The notes: generated by a model from the letters alone, not told the origin. 64,000 bases of DNA from Aquabacterium sp. J223 (GCF_024666615.1 NZ_CP088297.1:868001-932000); one strand, 5' to 3'. Numbered from the stretch's first letter, positions 18,285 through 27,963 are shown. Made by a program: numbers and translations.

Positions 18285-19574
18285 TCAGTCGATGAGCCGC
18301 TCCCCGGCGAACAGCGACTTCACGTCTTCCCGCTCGCGGATCAGCCACTGGCGGTCGCCTTCGACCATCACCTCGGCCGCCCGGCCGCGCGTGTTGTAGT
18401 TGCTCGCCATGGTCATGCCGTAGGCGCCGGCGGACAGCACCGCCAGCACGTCGCCGGGCTGCACCGCCAGCTCGCGGTCGCGGCCCAGCCAGTCGCCCGA
18501 TTCGCACACCGGGCCGACGACGTCCCAGGTGGCCGCCGGCTCGTGGCGGCGTCGGCAGGGCACGATGCCCATCCAGGCCTCGTACATCGCCGGGCGCATC
18601 AGGTCGTTCATCGCGGCGTCGACGATGCAGAAGTTCTTGCCCTGCCCGGCCGTGCCCGCCTCGGCGCCGGGCTTGAGGTACAGCACCTCGGTGAGCAGCA
18701 CGCCGGCGTTGCCGACCAGCGAGCGGCCCGGCTCGAGCAGCAGCTCCAGCGCGCCGTGGCCACGCGCGTCCAGCCGCTGCAGCACCTGGCGCACGAGGTC
18801 GCCGGCGGCCGGCGGCTGCTCGTCGCGGTAGGTGATGCCGAGGCCGCCGCCGACATCGAGGTGTTGCAGGGCGATGCCGTCGCGGGCCAGCGCCTCGACC
18901 AGGTCCAGCACGCGGTCGAGCGCGTCCAGGTAGGGGCTGGTCTCGGTGATCTGCGAGCCGATGTGGCAGTCGATGCCGACCACCTGCAGCGACGGCAGCG
19001 AGGCCGCCTCGCGGTAGACCGCCAGCGCCCGCTCGTGCGCGATGCCGAACTTGTTGTCGCGCAGGCCGGTGGAGATGTAGGGATGCGTGCCGGCGTCGAC
19101 GTCGGGGTTCACGCGCAGGCTCACCGGGGCCCGCACGCCCAGGTCCCGCGCCACTTCGGCCAACACACGAAGCTCGGGTTCGCTCTCGATGTTGAAGCAG
19201 CGCACGCCGGCCTGCAACGCCCGGCGCATCTCCGCGCGGGTCTTGCCGACGCCGGAGAAGACGATGCGCGAGCCCTCGACGCCCACGGCCAGCACGCGCG
19301 CCAGTTCGCCGCCGGACACGATGTCGAAGCCGGCGCCGGCCTGCGCGAAGGTCTGCAGCACCGCCAGGCTGGAGTTCGCCTTCATCGCATAACAGACCAG
19401 GTGCGGCCGGCCGGCCAGCGCCTGCTCGTACGCCGCCAGGGCGCTGCGCATCGCGCTGCGCGAATAGGCGTAGAGCGGCGTGCCGTGCTCACGGGCCAGG
19501 GCCTGCAGGTCGCAGTCCTCGAGGTGGAGCGCATCGCCGCGCCAGCCGACGAAGGGCGCGCCGGGAAGGGTCAT
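18285..19574 (-). CDS. lysA: Diaminopimelate decarboxylase LysA
   Basis: PLP enzyme that makes lysine from meso-diaminopimelate, 429 residues. The PLP lysine is in CYAMKANSSL (Lys65). Other visible hallmarks are GFDIVSGGEL, the HIGSQ motif, DVGGGLGI (phosphate binding), EPGRSLVG and the substrate Cys in GPVCESGDWLG. It starts at ATG 19574, 10 bases after the stop of lptM on the same strand, so the two are probably cotranscribed, an arrangement common in proteobacteria. Confidence 0.96.
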   Translation of the reverse strand: MTLPGAPFVGWRGDALHLEDCDLQALAREHGTPLYAYSRSAMRSALAAYEQALAGRPHLVCYAMKANSSLAVLQTFAQAGAGFDIVSGGELARVLAVGVEGSRIVFSGVGKTRAEMRRALQAGVRCFNIESEPELRVLAEVARDLGVRAPVSLRVNPDVDAGTHPYISTGLRDNKFGIAHERALAVYREAASLPSLQVVGIDCHIGSQITETSPYLDALDRVLDLVEALARDGIALQHLDVGGGLGITYRDEQPPAAGDLVRQVLQRLDARGHGALELLLEPGRSLVGNAGVLLTEVLYLKPGAEAGTAGQGKNFCIVDAAMNDLMRPAMYEAWMGIVPCRRRHEPAATWDVVGPVCESGDWLGRDRELAVQPGDVLAVLSAGAYGMTMASNYNTRGRAAEVMVEGDRQWLIREREDVKSLFAGERLID

Positions 19575-19584
19575 GGGGTGGTGG

Positions 19585-19815
19585 TCAGCGGCGGGACGAG
19601 GGCGCCGAGGCGGGCGTCGAGGGCTGCAGCACCGGGGGCGGTGGGACGTCGGCCGTGGCGGGGGCCGGCCTTGCCGGCAGCGGCAGCTCCAGCGGGCCCT
19701 TCTGGCCGCAGCCGGCCAGCACCAGGGCCGCCGCCGCAGCGATGAGGCCGACGCCCCGACGCCCGGAAGGGCGGGCGCCGCTGGCTAAACTGGTTCGGCC
19801 GCTGTGCTGTTGCAT
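19585..19815 (-). CDS. lptM: Small LPS-assembly lipoprotein LptM
   Basis: 76-residue lipoprotein. The signal GVGLIAAAAALVLAGC ends in a lipobox, and the mature start CGQKGPLELP is the signature of LptM (formerly YifL). LptM promotes correct disulfide maturation of the LptD translocon. The tail is Pro/Ala/Ser rich. Divergent from cyaY (27 bases between start codons) and immediately upstream of lysA. A TAGAAT hexamer lies 8 bases before the ATG, but no matching -35 was found. Confidence 0.88.
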   Translation of the reverse strand: MQQHSGRTSLASGARPSGRRGVGLIAAAAALVLAGCGQKGPLELPLPARPAPATADVPPPPVLQPSTPASAPSSRR

Positions 19816-19842
19816 GGGCGGCCATTCTAGTTTCGACCCGCC

Positions 19843-20196
19843 ATGACCGATCCCACCACCGCCCCGCTCACCGACGCCGAGTACCACCGCCTCACCGACG
19901 CCATCCTGGCCCGCGTCGAGGCGCAGGCCGACCGCTGGCTGCAGGACGACGTGGTGGACATCGACACCCGCCGCACCGGCGGCCTGCTGGAGCTCAGCCT
20001 GCCCGGCGGCAGCAAGATCGTGGTCAACACCCAGCCGCCCCTGCACGAGCTCTGGCTGGCCACGCGCGGCGGCGGCTACCACTTCCGTCATGCCGACGGC
20101 GTCTGGCGCGAGCGCACGGGGCGCGAGTTCTTCGAGCTGCTGTCGGAGCAGGCCAGCGCCCAGGCGGGTCAGCCGCTGCGGTTCAGCCCGACTTGA
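19843..20196 (+). CDS. cyaY: Iron donor/regulator protein CyaY (bacterial frataxin)
   Basis: 117 residues. CyaY binds iron and regulates iron-sulfur cluster assembly on IscS. The acidic first helix (TDAEYHRLTDAILARVEAQ, then DRWLQDD) and the sheet NTQPPLHELWLATRGGGYHF with the conserved W are visible. lptM-lysA lies divergent next door, as in many proteobacteria. It ends 7 bases from the convergent PBP1a gene. Confidence 0.95.
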   Translation: MTDPTTAPLTDAEYHRLTDAILARVEAQADRWLQDDVVDIDTRRTGGLLELSLPGGSKIVVNTQPPLHELWLATRGGGYHFRHADGVWRERTGREFFELLSEQASAQAGQPLRFSPT

Positions 20197-20203
20197 GTTT
20201 CGG

Positions 20204-22552
20204 TCAGCGGCGGAAGAGGTCGAGGATGCTGTTCCGCTCCTCTTCCGGTGACGCGGCGGGCGCGGCCGGGGTGGGTTCCACGCCCACGCTGGCCACGCCG
20301 CGGCCGGGCGCGTATTCCTCGAAGTACCACTCGCCGTTGAGGTTGACCACGCCCTCGGGCGGCTGCAGTTCCTGCACCGGCGCGTTGCGCAGCGCCTGCT
20401 GCATGTACTCGATCCACACCGGCAGGGCCAGCCCGCCGCCGGTCTCGCGGTCGCCCAGCTTGCGCGGCGTGTCGTAGCCGATCCACACCACCGCCACCAG
20501 GTTGGGTTGGTAGCCGGCGAACCAGGCGTCCATCGAATCGTTGGTGGTGCCGGTCTTGCCGTACAGGTCCGGCCGCTTCAGCGTGGCCTGCGCCTTGGCC
20601 GCGGTGCCGCTGCGCGTCACCTCCTGCAGCAGGCTGCTCATGACGAAGGCATTGCGCGCGTCCAGCGTGCGGTTCTCCTCGTCCAGCGGCAGCGGCTTGG
20701 CTTCGTGCAGCAACCGGCCCTTGGTGTCGGTGAGCTTGGTGATCAGCATCGGCGCCACCCGGTGGCCACCGTTGGCGAAGACGCCGTAGGCGGTGGCCAT
20801 CTGCATCGGCGTGACCGAGCCGGCGCCCAGCGCCATCGTCAGGTACGCCGGGTGTTTTTCCGGCTCCAGGCCGAAGCGGGTGAGGAAGGTCTGCGCGTTC
20901 TGCGGGCCCACCCCCTGCAGCACCCGGATGGACACCATGTTCTTCGACTTGGCCAGCGCCCGGCGCAGCGTCATCGGACCTTCGAAGGTGCCGTCGTAGT
21001 TCTTCGGCTCCCAGGGCTGGCTGCCGGTGGAGCCGGCGTCGAAGAACAGCGGCGCGTCGTTGACCACGGTCGACGGCGTGTAGCCCCGCTCCAGCGCCGC
21101 CGAGTAGATGAAGGGCTTGAAGCTGGAGCCGGGCTGCCGCCAGGCCTGCGTCACGTGGTTGAACTTGCTCTTGCTGTAGTCGAAGCCGCCGACCAGCGCA
21201 CGGATGGCGCCGGTGCGCGGGTCCAGCGCGACGAAGGCGCCTTCGACCTCGGGCACCTGCGTCAGCGTCCAGGCGTCCTTCGGTCCCTTGACCACGCGCA
21301 CCACCGCGCCGCGGCGGATCTGTACCTTCGGGCCGGCCTTCTCCGACAGGCCCGACGCCACCGGCCGCAGGCCGTCGCCGGTGACGGTCACCGACTCGCC
21401 CGACTGCAGCACCGCCACCACCTTCTTCGGCGAGGCCTCCAGCACCACGGCCGCCTTCAGCTCGTCGTTGTCGGGGTGGTCGACCAGGGCCTCGGCGATG
21501 CGCGTGTCCAGCTGCTTGGGGTCGCCCGGCAGCTCGACGTAGGCCTCCGGCCCGCGGTAGACCTGGCGCCGCTCGTAGTCGAGCAGGCCGCGGCGCAGCG
21601 CCCGGTAGGCGGTGGCCTGTTCCTCGGCATTGACGGTGAGGTAGACGTTGAGGCCGCGGGTGTAGGCCTCGTCGCCGTACTGGCTGAACACCAGCTGGCG
21701 CGCGGTCTCGGCCACGTACTCGGCGTGCACCACGGTGGTCTGCGGGGGCCGGTAGCGCAGCGTCTGGTTCAGCGCCTGCTCGTGCTGCTCCGCCGTGATG
21801 AAGCCGTTGTCCAGCATGCGGTCGACGATGTAGCGCTGGCGGACGGTGGCGCGTCGGGGGTTGACGACCGGGTTGTAGGCCGAAGGGGCCTTGGGCAGCC
21901 CGGCCAGCATCGCGGCCTCGGCGACGGTCAGCTGCGCCAGCGGCTTGCCGAAGTAGGTCTCGCTGGCGGCGGCGAAGCCGTAGGCCCGCTGCCCCAGGTA
22001 GATCTGGTTCATGTAGACCTCAAGGATCTGCTCCTTGCTCATCAGCGTCTCGATCTTGAGCGCGAGCAGGATCTCGTAGATCTTGCGGGTGAAGGTCTTC
22101 TCGGTGGAGAGGTAGAAGTTGCGCGCCACCTGCATGGTGATGGTGGACGCACCCTGGCTGCGGACCTCGCCGAAGTTCGCCAGGCCGGCGCGCAGGACCC
22201 CGAGGTAATCGACGCCGGCGTGCTCGTAGAAGCGGGCGTCCTCGATGGCCAGCACCGCGTCCTGCATCACCTTCGGGATCTGCCCGATGGGCACGAAGTT
22301 GCGCCGCTCCTCGCCGTATTCGCCCAGCAGCACGTTGTCGGCGGAGTAGAGCCGCATCGGCAGCTTGGGCCGGTAGTCGGTGAGGCCGCTGACCTCCGGC
22401 AGGTTGGGGTAGGCCACCGCCAGCGCCACCGCCAGGAGGGCCGCGCCCGCGAACGTCGCCGCGGCGGCCAGCCCCAGCACCATGCCGCCCCAGCGCAGCA
22501 GGCGGCGGAGCCAGGGGCGGCCGCCTGCGGGGGCGGGAGGTGTCTTGGTCAA
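20204..22552 (-). CDS. mrcA: Penicillin-binding protein 1A (bifunctional)
   Basis: Class A PBP, 782 residues: inner-membrane anchor (GMVLGLAAAATFAGAALLAV), then the GT51 glycosyltransferase with catalytic Glu104 in AIEDARFYEHAGVD and the GASTITMQVARNFYL motif. An OB-like insert is followed by the transpeptidase: SxxK as PGSSFKPF (Ser near 475), SxN as AKSKNMVS (near 534) and KTGT as YGKTGTTND (near 665). It polymerises and cross-links peptidoglycan. Typically this gene sits divergent from pilM, as here; the relation between wall synthesis and pilus assembly is a family-level observation. Confidence 0.95.
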   Translation of the reverse strand: MTKTPPAPAGGRPWLRRLLRWGGMVLGLAAAATFAGAALLAVALAVAYPNLPEVSGLTDYRPKLPMRLYSADNVLLGEYGEERRNFVPIGQIPKVMQDAVLAIEDARFYEHAGVDYLGVLRAGLANFGEVRSQGASTITMQVARNFYLSTEKTFTRKIYEILLALKIETLMSKEQILEVYMNQIYLGQRAYGFAAASETYFGKPLAQLTVAEAAMLAGLPKAPSAYNPVVNPRRATVRQRYIVDRMLDNGFITAEQHEQALNQTLRYRPPQTTVVHAEYVAETARQLVFSQYGDEAYTRGLNVYLTVNAEEQATAYRALRRGLLDYERRQVYRGPEAYVELPGDPKQLDTRIAEALVDHPDNDELKAAVVLEASPKKVVAVLQSGESVTVTGDGLRPVASGLSEKAGPKVQIRRGAVVRVVKGPKDAWTLTQVPEVEGAFVALDPRTGAIRALVGGFDYSKSKFNHVTQAWRQPGSSFKPFIYSAALERGYTPSTVVNDAPLFFDAGSTGSQPWEPKNYDGTFEGPMTLRRALAKSKNMVSIRVLQGVGPQNAQTFLTRFGLEPEKHPAYLTMALGAGSVTPMQMATAYGVFANGGHRVAPMLITKLTDTKGRLLHEAKPLPLDEENRTLDARNAFVMSSLLQEVTRSGTAAKAQATLKRPDLYGKTGTTNDSMDAWFAGYQPNLVAVVWIGYDTPRKLGDRETGGGLALPVWIEYMQQALRNAPVQELQPPEGVVNLNGEWYFEEYAPGRGVASVGVEPTPAAPAASPEEERNSILDLFRR

Positions 22553-22821
22553 GGGCGCTGTGCGGGGGTGACGGCCGTCGATTATAGAAACCGGGTCCTG
22601 TCGCGACGGCCCGTCGGCGCCGGTTTCAATCTGACGCGAAAGACGCCTTGAGACCCGTCCAGCGGCGGCCGAAAACGGGTCTGCAGCGGCCTGGTTTCAC
22701 GAGGTAAGGCGCCCACAACACCGGGCATTTTTCGTGGTTCCACAAAGGCTTTACTGCTAGCATTGAAGTAACTTATTAACAGTTGTGCGACGTTTTGCAC
22801 GACTGCCTGGAGGGGCGCCGC
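22553..22821. promoter_or_regulatory. Divergent control region PBP1a / pilMNOPQ
   Basis: 269 bases between the two start codons. The half near pilM (about 22725-22800) is strikingly AT-rich for this genome, marking the pil promoter region. Candidates on the plus strand include TTTACT then TATTAA (spacing 19) and TAGCAT as a lone -10. None is strong enough to choose. The pilM Shine-Dalgarno GGAGGGG is at 22809-22815. No sigma54-type GG-N10-GC box was seen. Confidence 0.4.
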
Positions 22822-23901
22822 TTGAGCTTTCTGGACACATTGCTGGGTCGCAAGCACCCGCCGATGATCGGTCTGGACATCAGCTCGTCGAGCGTCAAGC
22901 TGGTCGAACTGGACCAGACGGCGGGCGGCGAGGTGGTTCTGGAGCGTTTCGCCTCCGAACCCTTTGAACAGGGCTGGATCACCGACGGCCAGATCGAGAA
23001 GTTCGACGAGGTGGCCGACGCCGTGCGGCGGCTGGTGCAGAAGTGCGGGACCAGGACGAAGAACGTGGCGATGGCGATGCCCCAGTCGGCCGTCATCACC
23101 AAGAAGATCATGCTGCCCGCCGGCCTGCGCGAGGACGAGATGGAGCTGCAGGTCGAGTCCGAGGCCAACCAGTACATCCCCTTCTCGCTCGACGAGGTGA
23201 GCCTGGACTTCAGCGTCATCGGTCCCAGTGCCAGCTCGGCCGGCGACGTCGAGGTGCTGATCGCCGCGTCGCGCAAGGACCGCGTGCAGGACCGGCAGGG
23301 CCTGGCCGAAGCGGCCGGCCTGAAGCCGGTCATCCTCGACATCGAATCGCATGCGTCCCGGCTGGCGATGGGCCGCGTCATCGGCGCGCTGCCCAACGCG
23401 GGCAAGGACGCACTGGTCGCGCTCTTCGAGATCGGCGCCGACACCACCAGCCTCAAGGTGCTGCGCGACGACGAGATGCTGTACGACCGCGACCAGGCCT
23501 TCGGCGGGTCGCAGCTCACGCACCTGATCTCGCGCCAGTACGGCTTCTCGTACGAGGAGGCCGAGCACAAGAAGCTGGCCGGCGACCTGCCCGAGGACTA
23601 CGAGGGCGGCATCCTGGAGCCGTTCGTGGACAGCCTGTCGCAGGAGATCGGCCGCGCGCTGCAGTACTTCTTCACCAGCACGCCGCACCACAAGGTGCAC
23701 TACGTGATGCTGGCCGGCGGCACCGCGACCCTGCCCGGCCTGAAGGACCGGGTGACCGAGCTGACCGGCTTCGCGTCGATGGTGGTCAATCCGTTCGACA
23801 ACATGAAGCTGGGCCGCAGCGTGCGCGAGTCCAAGCTGCGCCGAGAGGCGGCCTCCTACCTGACCGCCTGCGGCCTGGCGATGCGGAGATTCGTGCAGTG
23901 A
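22822..23901 (+). CDS. pilM: Type IV pilus assembly protein PilM
   Basis: Actin-like cytoplasmic ATP-binding protein that binds the PilN N-terminus. It has 359 residues. The start chosen is TTG 22822 (reading LSFLDTLLGRKHPPMIGLD), preceded at good distance by GGAGGGG; an ATG 39 bases upstream lacks a ribosome site. FtsA/actin nucleotide-binding elements are visible: GLDISSSSVKLVEL, FEIGADTTSLKVL and YVMLAGGTATLPGL. First gene of the pilMNOPQ operon; its TGA overlaps the pilN GTG. Confidence 0.95.
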   Translation: MSFLDTLLGRKHPPMIGLDISSSSVKLVELDQTAGGEVVLERFASEPFEQGWITDGQIEKFDEVADAVRRLVQKCGTRTKNVAMAMPQSAVITKKIMLPAGLREDEMELQVESEANQYIPFSLDEVSLDFSVIGPSASSAGDVEVLIAASRKDRVQDRQGLAEAAGLKPVILDIESHASRLAMGRVIGALPNAGKDALVALFEIGADTTSLKVLRDDEMLYDRDQAFGGSQLTHLISRQYGFSYEEAEHKKLAGDLPEDYEGGILEPFVDSLSQEIGRALQYFFTSTPHHKVHYVMLAGGTATLPGLKDRVTELTGFASMVVNPFDNMKLGRSVRESKLRREAASYLTACGLAMRRFVQ

Positions 23902-24509
23902 TCCTCATCAACCTGCTGCCGCACCGCGAAGAGCGGCGCAAGCGCCGCAAGGCGGCCTTCTACACCGGCATCGGCATCTCGGTGCTGGCCGGCGCCGCCA
24001 TCACCGGCGTCTGGTACACGGTGCTGCAGCAGCTGATCGACGGCCAGCAGCAGCGCAACACCTTCTTGACGGCCGAGATCGCCAAGCTCGACACGCAGAT
24101 CAAGGAAGTCGCCAACCTCAAGTCCGAGATCGAGGCGCTGAAGGCGCGCCAGAAGGCGGTGGAGGACCTGCAGACCGACCGCAACATCCCCGTCTACCTG
24201 CTCAACGAGCTGGTGCGGCAGACGCCGGAGGGCGTCTACCTCACCTCCATCAAGCAGAGCGAGCAGGTGGTGTCGGTGACCGGCGTCGCGCAGACCAACG
24301 AGCGCGTCAGCGAGTTCCTGCGCAACGCGCTCTACAACTCGCCCTGGCTGGAGCGGCCCGAGCTGGTGGAGATCAAGGCCGCCAACGTGACGACCGCCGG
24401 CCGCGACCAGCGCCGGCTGTTCGACTTTTCCATGCGCCTGACGCTGAAGCGCCCCGGCGCCGCCGCGGCGGCCGCCGCCGCGTCCGCCCCGGCGGCGCGC
24501 AAGTCCTGA
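23898..24509 (+). CDS. pilN: Type IV pilus assembly protein PilN
   Basis: Inner-membrane protein of the alignment complex, 203 residues from GTG 23898. The short cytoplasmic tail ILINLLPHREERRKRR holds the INLLP motif that docks in PilM. Next come one membrane helix (GIGISVLAGAAITGVWYTVL), a coiled coil (residues about 50-95) and a ferredoxin-like periplasmic domain. The tail is an alanine run ending AAAAASAPAARKS, likely flexible. Confidence 0.95.
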   Translation: MILINLLPHREERRKRRKAAFYTGIGISVLAGAAITGVWYTVLQQLIDGQQQRNTFLTAEIAKLDTQIKEVANLKSEIEALKARQKAVEDLQTDRNIPVYLLNELVRQTPEGVYLTSIKQSEQVVSVTGVAQTNERVSEFLRNALYNSPWLERPELVEIKAANVTTAGRDQRRLFDFSMRLTLKRPGAAAAAAAASAPAARKS

Positions 24510-24524
24510 CGGGAAGACGGCGCC

Positions 24525-25220
24525 ATGGCGACCTCCAGCAAGACACCCCGCAGCTTCGAGCTGACCCGATGGTTCGAGGACGCGCAGGGCCAGTTCCGCG
24601 GCCTCAACATGAACGAGCCCGGCCAGTGGCCGCTGCTGCCCAAGCTGGCCGCCTTCTCGGCGGTGGCGTTGGTGGCGGTGATCGCCGGCTGGTTCGGCCT
24701 CGTCTCGGCCACCGCCGACGAACTGGAGGCCGAGCGCAACCGCGAGCCCGCGCTGAAGACCGACTACCGCAGCAAGCTGGTGCAGGCCGTCAACCTGGCC
24801 GAATTGGTCAAGCAGAAGCAGCAGGTTCAGGAGTACGTGACCCAGCTTGAGAAGCAGCTGCCCGGCAAGGCCGAGATGGACGCGCTGCTGTCGGACATCA
24901 ACCAGGCGGGCCTCGGCCGCGGCCTGCAGTTCGAGCTGTTCCGGCCGGGCCAGGTGGCGGTGAAGGACTACTACGCCGAGCTGCCGATCGCCATCCGCGT
25001 GTCGGGCCGCTACCACGACGTCGGCGCCTTCGCCGCCGACGTGGCCAACCTCTCGCGCATCGTGACGCTGCACAACCTCAGCGTGCAGCCGGCGACGGCG
25101 AAGGACGCCAACGGCATGCTGAGCATGGACGCCACCGCCCGCACCTACCGCTACCTCGACGAGGCGGAGCAGGCGGCGCAGCGCAAGTCGGCGGCCGCGG
25201 CCAAGGGAGCGAAGAAATGA
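24525..25220 (+). CDS. pilO: Type IV pilus assembly protein PilO
   Basis: Inner-membrane partner of PilN, 231 residues. Membrane helix LAAFSAVALVAVIAGWFGLV, coiled coil (VNLAELVKQKQQVQEYVTQL) and the periplasmic pilin-like domain with EMDALLSDINQAGLGRGLQF. It forms heterodimers with PilN and binds PilP. It ends in an Ala/Lys-rich tail; the stop overlaps the pilP ATG (ATGA). Confidence 0.95.
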   Translation: MATSSKTPRSFELTRWFEDAQGQFRGLNMNEPGQWPLLPKLAAFSAVALVAVIAGWFGLVSATADELEAERNREPALKTDYRSKLVQAVNLAELVKQKQQVQEYVTQLEKQLPGKAEMDALLSDINQAGLGRGLQFELFRPGQVAVKDYYAELPIAIRVSGRYHDVGAFAADVANLSRIVTLHNLSVQPATAKDANGMLSMDATARTYRYLDEAEQAAQRKSAAAAKGAKK

Positions 25221-25765
25221 GCGCGCGGCGTCGTGTGGCGGTGCTGTCCGCCGCCCTGCTGGTCGCCGGTCTGGCCGGCTGCAGCGCGGACGAGGACGAA
25301 CTGCAGCAGTGGATGGAGCAGCAGCGCCGCGAGGTCAAGCCGAACGTTCCGCCACTGGTGCCGCCGAAGAAGTTCACGCCGGAGCCCTATGCGACGGCCG
25401 AAGGGGTCGAACCGTTCAGCGCGCAGAAGCTGACGGTGGCCATCAAGCAGGAAGCGCGTCAGCCCAGCTCGCTGCTCGCCGGCGAGATGAACCGCCGGCG
25501 CGAACCGCTGGAGGCCTTCCCGCTGGACAGCATGACCATGGTGGGCAGCGTCGCCAAAGAAGGACGGCCCCAGGCGCTGCTGCGGGTGGACAACCTGCTC
25601 TACCAGGTGAAGGTGGGCGACTACATGGGCCAGAACTACGGCCGCGTCACCCGCATCACCGAGACCGAGGTGGCGCTGCGCGAGATCGTGCAGGACGCCG
25701 CCGGCGAATGGATCGAACGCATGACGACCCTGCAATTGCAGGAGCAGCAGGGGCGAGCACGATGA
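25217..25765 (+). CDS. pilP: Type IV pilus lipoprotein PilP
   Basis: Inner-membrane lipoprotein, 182 residues, that joins PilN/PilO to the secretin PilQ. Lipobox LLVAGLAGCSADEDEL, a disordered Pro-rich linker (KPNVPPLVPPKKF) and the C-terminal beta-sandwich (SMTMVGSVAKEGRPQALLRV, then VGDYMGQNYGRVTRITETEV). Start and stop both overlap the neighbouring genes. Confidence 0.95.
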   Translation: MSARRRVAVLSAALLVAGLAGCSADEDELQQWMEQQRREVKPNVPPLVPPKKFTPEPYATAEGVEPFSAQKLTVAIKQEARQPSSLLAGEMNRRREPLEAFPLDSMTMVGSVAKEGRPQALLRVDNLLYQVKVGDYMGQNYGRVTRITETEVALREIVQDAAGEWIERMTTLQLQEQQGRAR

Positions 25766-27963
25766 CACACACGAGGGGCACCATGAGGAACTGGCGCAGT
25801 GCCGTCTTCGCCATGCTGGTCGGCCTGGCGCTGCCCGGCAGCGGCTGGGCGCAAGCGATGATCCAGTCGATCACCAGCCAGCAGCAGGGCGGCAGCGAAC
25901 TGCTGCGCATCGAGCTGAGCGAACCGCTGGCCGCCGTGCCGGCCGGCTTCGCCACGCAGGCGCCACCGCGCATCGCGCTCGACTTGCCCAACGTCGCCAG
26001 CGCGCTGGGCCGGCCGAACGTCGAGCTGAACCAGGGCAACCTGCGTTCGGTCAGCGTGGCACAGGCCGGCGAGCGCACCCGCCTCGTGCTGAACCTCAAG
26101 CAGGCGGCGACCTACACCACGCGCCTCGAGGGCAAGACGCTGCTCGTGGTGCTGACATCGCCGACGGTTGCCGCCTCGACCGGCACGCCGGCCGAGCACT
26201 TCGCCCCCAGCCTGAACCAGGATCCGCAGGCGCTGCGAGACGTCGACTTCCGCCGCGGCAACGACGGTGCCGGCCGTGTCATGGTCTCGCTGCCGAGCAA
26301 CCAGATCGGTGTCGACATCCGCCAGCAGGGCCAGACGCTGGTGGTGGAGTTCCTGCGCACCAGCGTGCCGGAGCCGATGCGCCGCCGACTGGACGTGACC
26401 GACTTCGGCACGCCGGTGCAGACCATCACCACCACCCAATCCGGCGACCGCGTGCGCATGGTCATCCAGCCGCGCGGCAACTGGGAGCACAGCGCCTACC
26501 AGAGCGACAACCAGTTCGTCGTCGAGGTGCGCCCCCTCGCGGTGGACCCGAACAAGCTGGTGCAGGGCCCCGGCTTCAGCGGCGAGAAGCTCAGTCTGAA
26601 CTTCCAGAACATCGAGGTGCGGGCGCTGCTGCAGGTCATCGCCGACTTCACCAACTTCAACGTCGTGACCAGCGACACCGTCACCGGCAACGTCACCCTG
26701 CGGCTGAAGGACGTGCCGTGGGACCAGGCGCTGGACATCATCCTGCAGGCCAAGGGCCTGGGCGTGCGCAAGACCGGCAACGTGCTGTGGATCGCGCCCA
26801 AGGATGAACTGCTGGCCAAGGAACAGGTGGAGCTGGAGGCGAAGAAGAAGATCTCCGACCTGGAACCGGTGCGCACGCAGGCCTTCCAGCTCAACTACAC
26901 CAAGGCGCAGGACGTGGCCAACGGCCTGCTCGGCCGGGTGGCCGGTGCGCCGGGTGGCGGCGCTGCCGTCGCGGCCCCGTTGCCCGGCGTGACGGGCGCC
27001 CAGTCGTCGGTCACCCGCATCCTCTCGCCGCGCGGCAGCGTGTTCTTCGAGGCGCGCACCAACCAGCTCTTCGTCTCCGACATCCCGTCGAAGCTGGAGG
27101 AGGTGCAGGCCCTGATCACCCGCATCGACATCCCGGTGCGCCAGGTGCTGATCGAGGCACGCATCGTCGAGGCCGACGACACCTTCGGCCGATCGCTCGG
27201 TGCCCGCCTCGGCGCCGCCGACAACCGCGGCCTGCAGGGCGGCATCCCCGGCTACAACATCGGCGGCAGCAACTACGTGACCATCGGCGGCAACTACAGC
27301 GCCGTCGGCTACCAGACCGGCCAGTCGCCGCAGGTGGACTTCACCAACACGCAGTTCGTCAACCTGCCGGCCAACGCGGGCGCGCTCGGTGCGGCCAATG
27401 CCGCCAACTTCGCCATCTCGCTGTTCAGCCCAACGGCCAACCGCTTCCTGAACCTGGAGCTGTCGGCGCTGGAGGCCGAGGGCCGCGGCAAGATCGTCTC
27501 CAGCCCGCGCGTCATCACGGCCAACCAGATCAAGGCGCTGATCGAGCAGGGTGAGGAGCTGCCCTACCAGGCCGGCACCTCCAGCGGCGCCACGCAGATC
27601 CAGTTCCGCAAGGCCAACCTGAAGCTCGAGGTGGTGCCGCAGATCACCCCGGAAGGCAACCTGATCCTCGACGTCGACGTCAACAAGGACAGCGTCGGCC
27701 GCGTCACCAACGCCGGCTTCGCCATCAACACCAAGCACGTGCAGACGCAGGTGCTGGTGGAGAACGGCGGTACCGTCGTGATCGGCGGCATCTTCACCGT
27801 CACCGAGCGCAACGACGTCAACAAGGTCCCCCTTCTGGGCGATGTGCCGGTGGTGGGCAACCTCTTCAAAAATACGACGCGTCAGCAGAACAAGACCGAG
27901 CTGTTGATCTTCATCACGCCGAAGGTGGTGACGGACAATCGGTCGACGGCGGCGCTGCGTTGA
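25762..27963 (+). CDS. pilQ: Type IV pilus secretin PilQ
   Basis: Outer-membrane secretin for the pilus fibre. From ATG 25762, overlapping the pilP stop, it has 733 residues; an ATG at 25783 with GAGGGG before it is an alternative start. Signal peptide ends LPGSGWAQA. Two AMIN peptidoglycan-binding domains (LRIELSEPLAAVPAGF and GRVMVSLPSNQIGVDI), then N0 (LSLNFQNIEVRALLQVIADF), N1 (QAFQLNYTKAQDVANGLLG) and the secretin core (RQVLIEARIVEADDTFGRSL to VVIGGIFTVTERNDVNKVPLLGD, then KTELLIFITPKVV). Last of pilMNOPQ. Confidence 0.95.
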   Translation: MTHTRGTMRNWRSAVFAMLVGLALPGSGWAQAMIQSITSQQQGGSELLRIELSEPLAAVPAGFATQAPPRIALDLPNVASALGRPNVELNQGNLRSVSVAQAGERTRLVLNLKQAATYTTRLEGKTLLVVLTSPTVAASTGTPAEHFAPSLNQDPQALRDVDFRRGNDGAGRVMVSLPSNQIGVDIRQQGQTLVVEFLRTSVPEPMRRRLDVTDFGTPVQTITTTQSGDRVRMVIQPRGNWEHSAYQSDNQFVVEVRPLAVDPNKLVQGPGFSGEKLSLNFQNIEVRALLQVIADFTNFNVVTSDTVTGNVTLRLKDVPWDQALDIILQAKGLGVRKTGNVLWIAPKDELLAKEQVELEAKKKISDLEPVRTQAFQLNYTKAQDVANGLLGRVAGAPGGGAAVAAPLPGVTGAQSSVTRILSPRGSVFFEARTNQLFVSDIPSKLEEVQALITRIDIPVRQVLIEARIVEADDTFGRSLGARLGAADNRGLQGGIPGYNIGGSNYVTIGGNYSAVGYQTGQSPQVDFTNTQFVNLPANAGALGAANAANFAISLFSPTANRFLNLELSALEAEGRGKIVSSPRVITANQIKALIEQGEELPYQAGTSSGATQIQFRKANLKLEVVPQITPEGNLILDVDVNKDSVGRVTNAGFAINTKHVQTQVLVENGGTVVIGGIFTVTERNDVNKVPLLGDVPVVGNLFKNTTRQQNKTELLIFITPKVVTDNRSTAALR

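Noticed and set aside
22725-22821. Sigma54 promoter before pilM
   Set aside because: No GG-N10-GC pair in proper spacing; the AT-rich stretch fits a sigma70-type promoter better.
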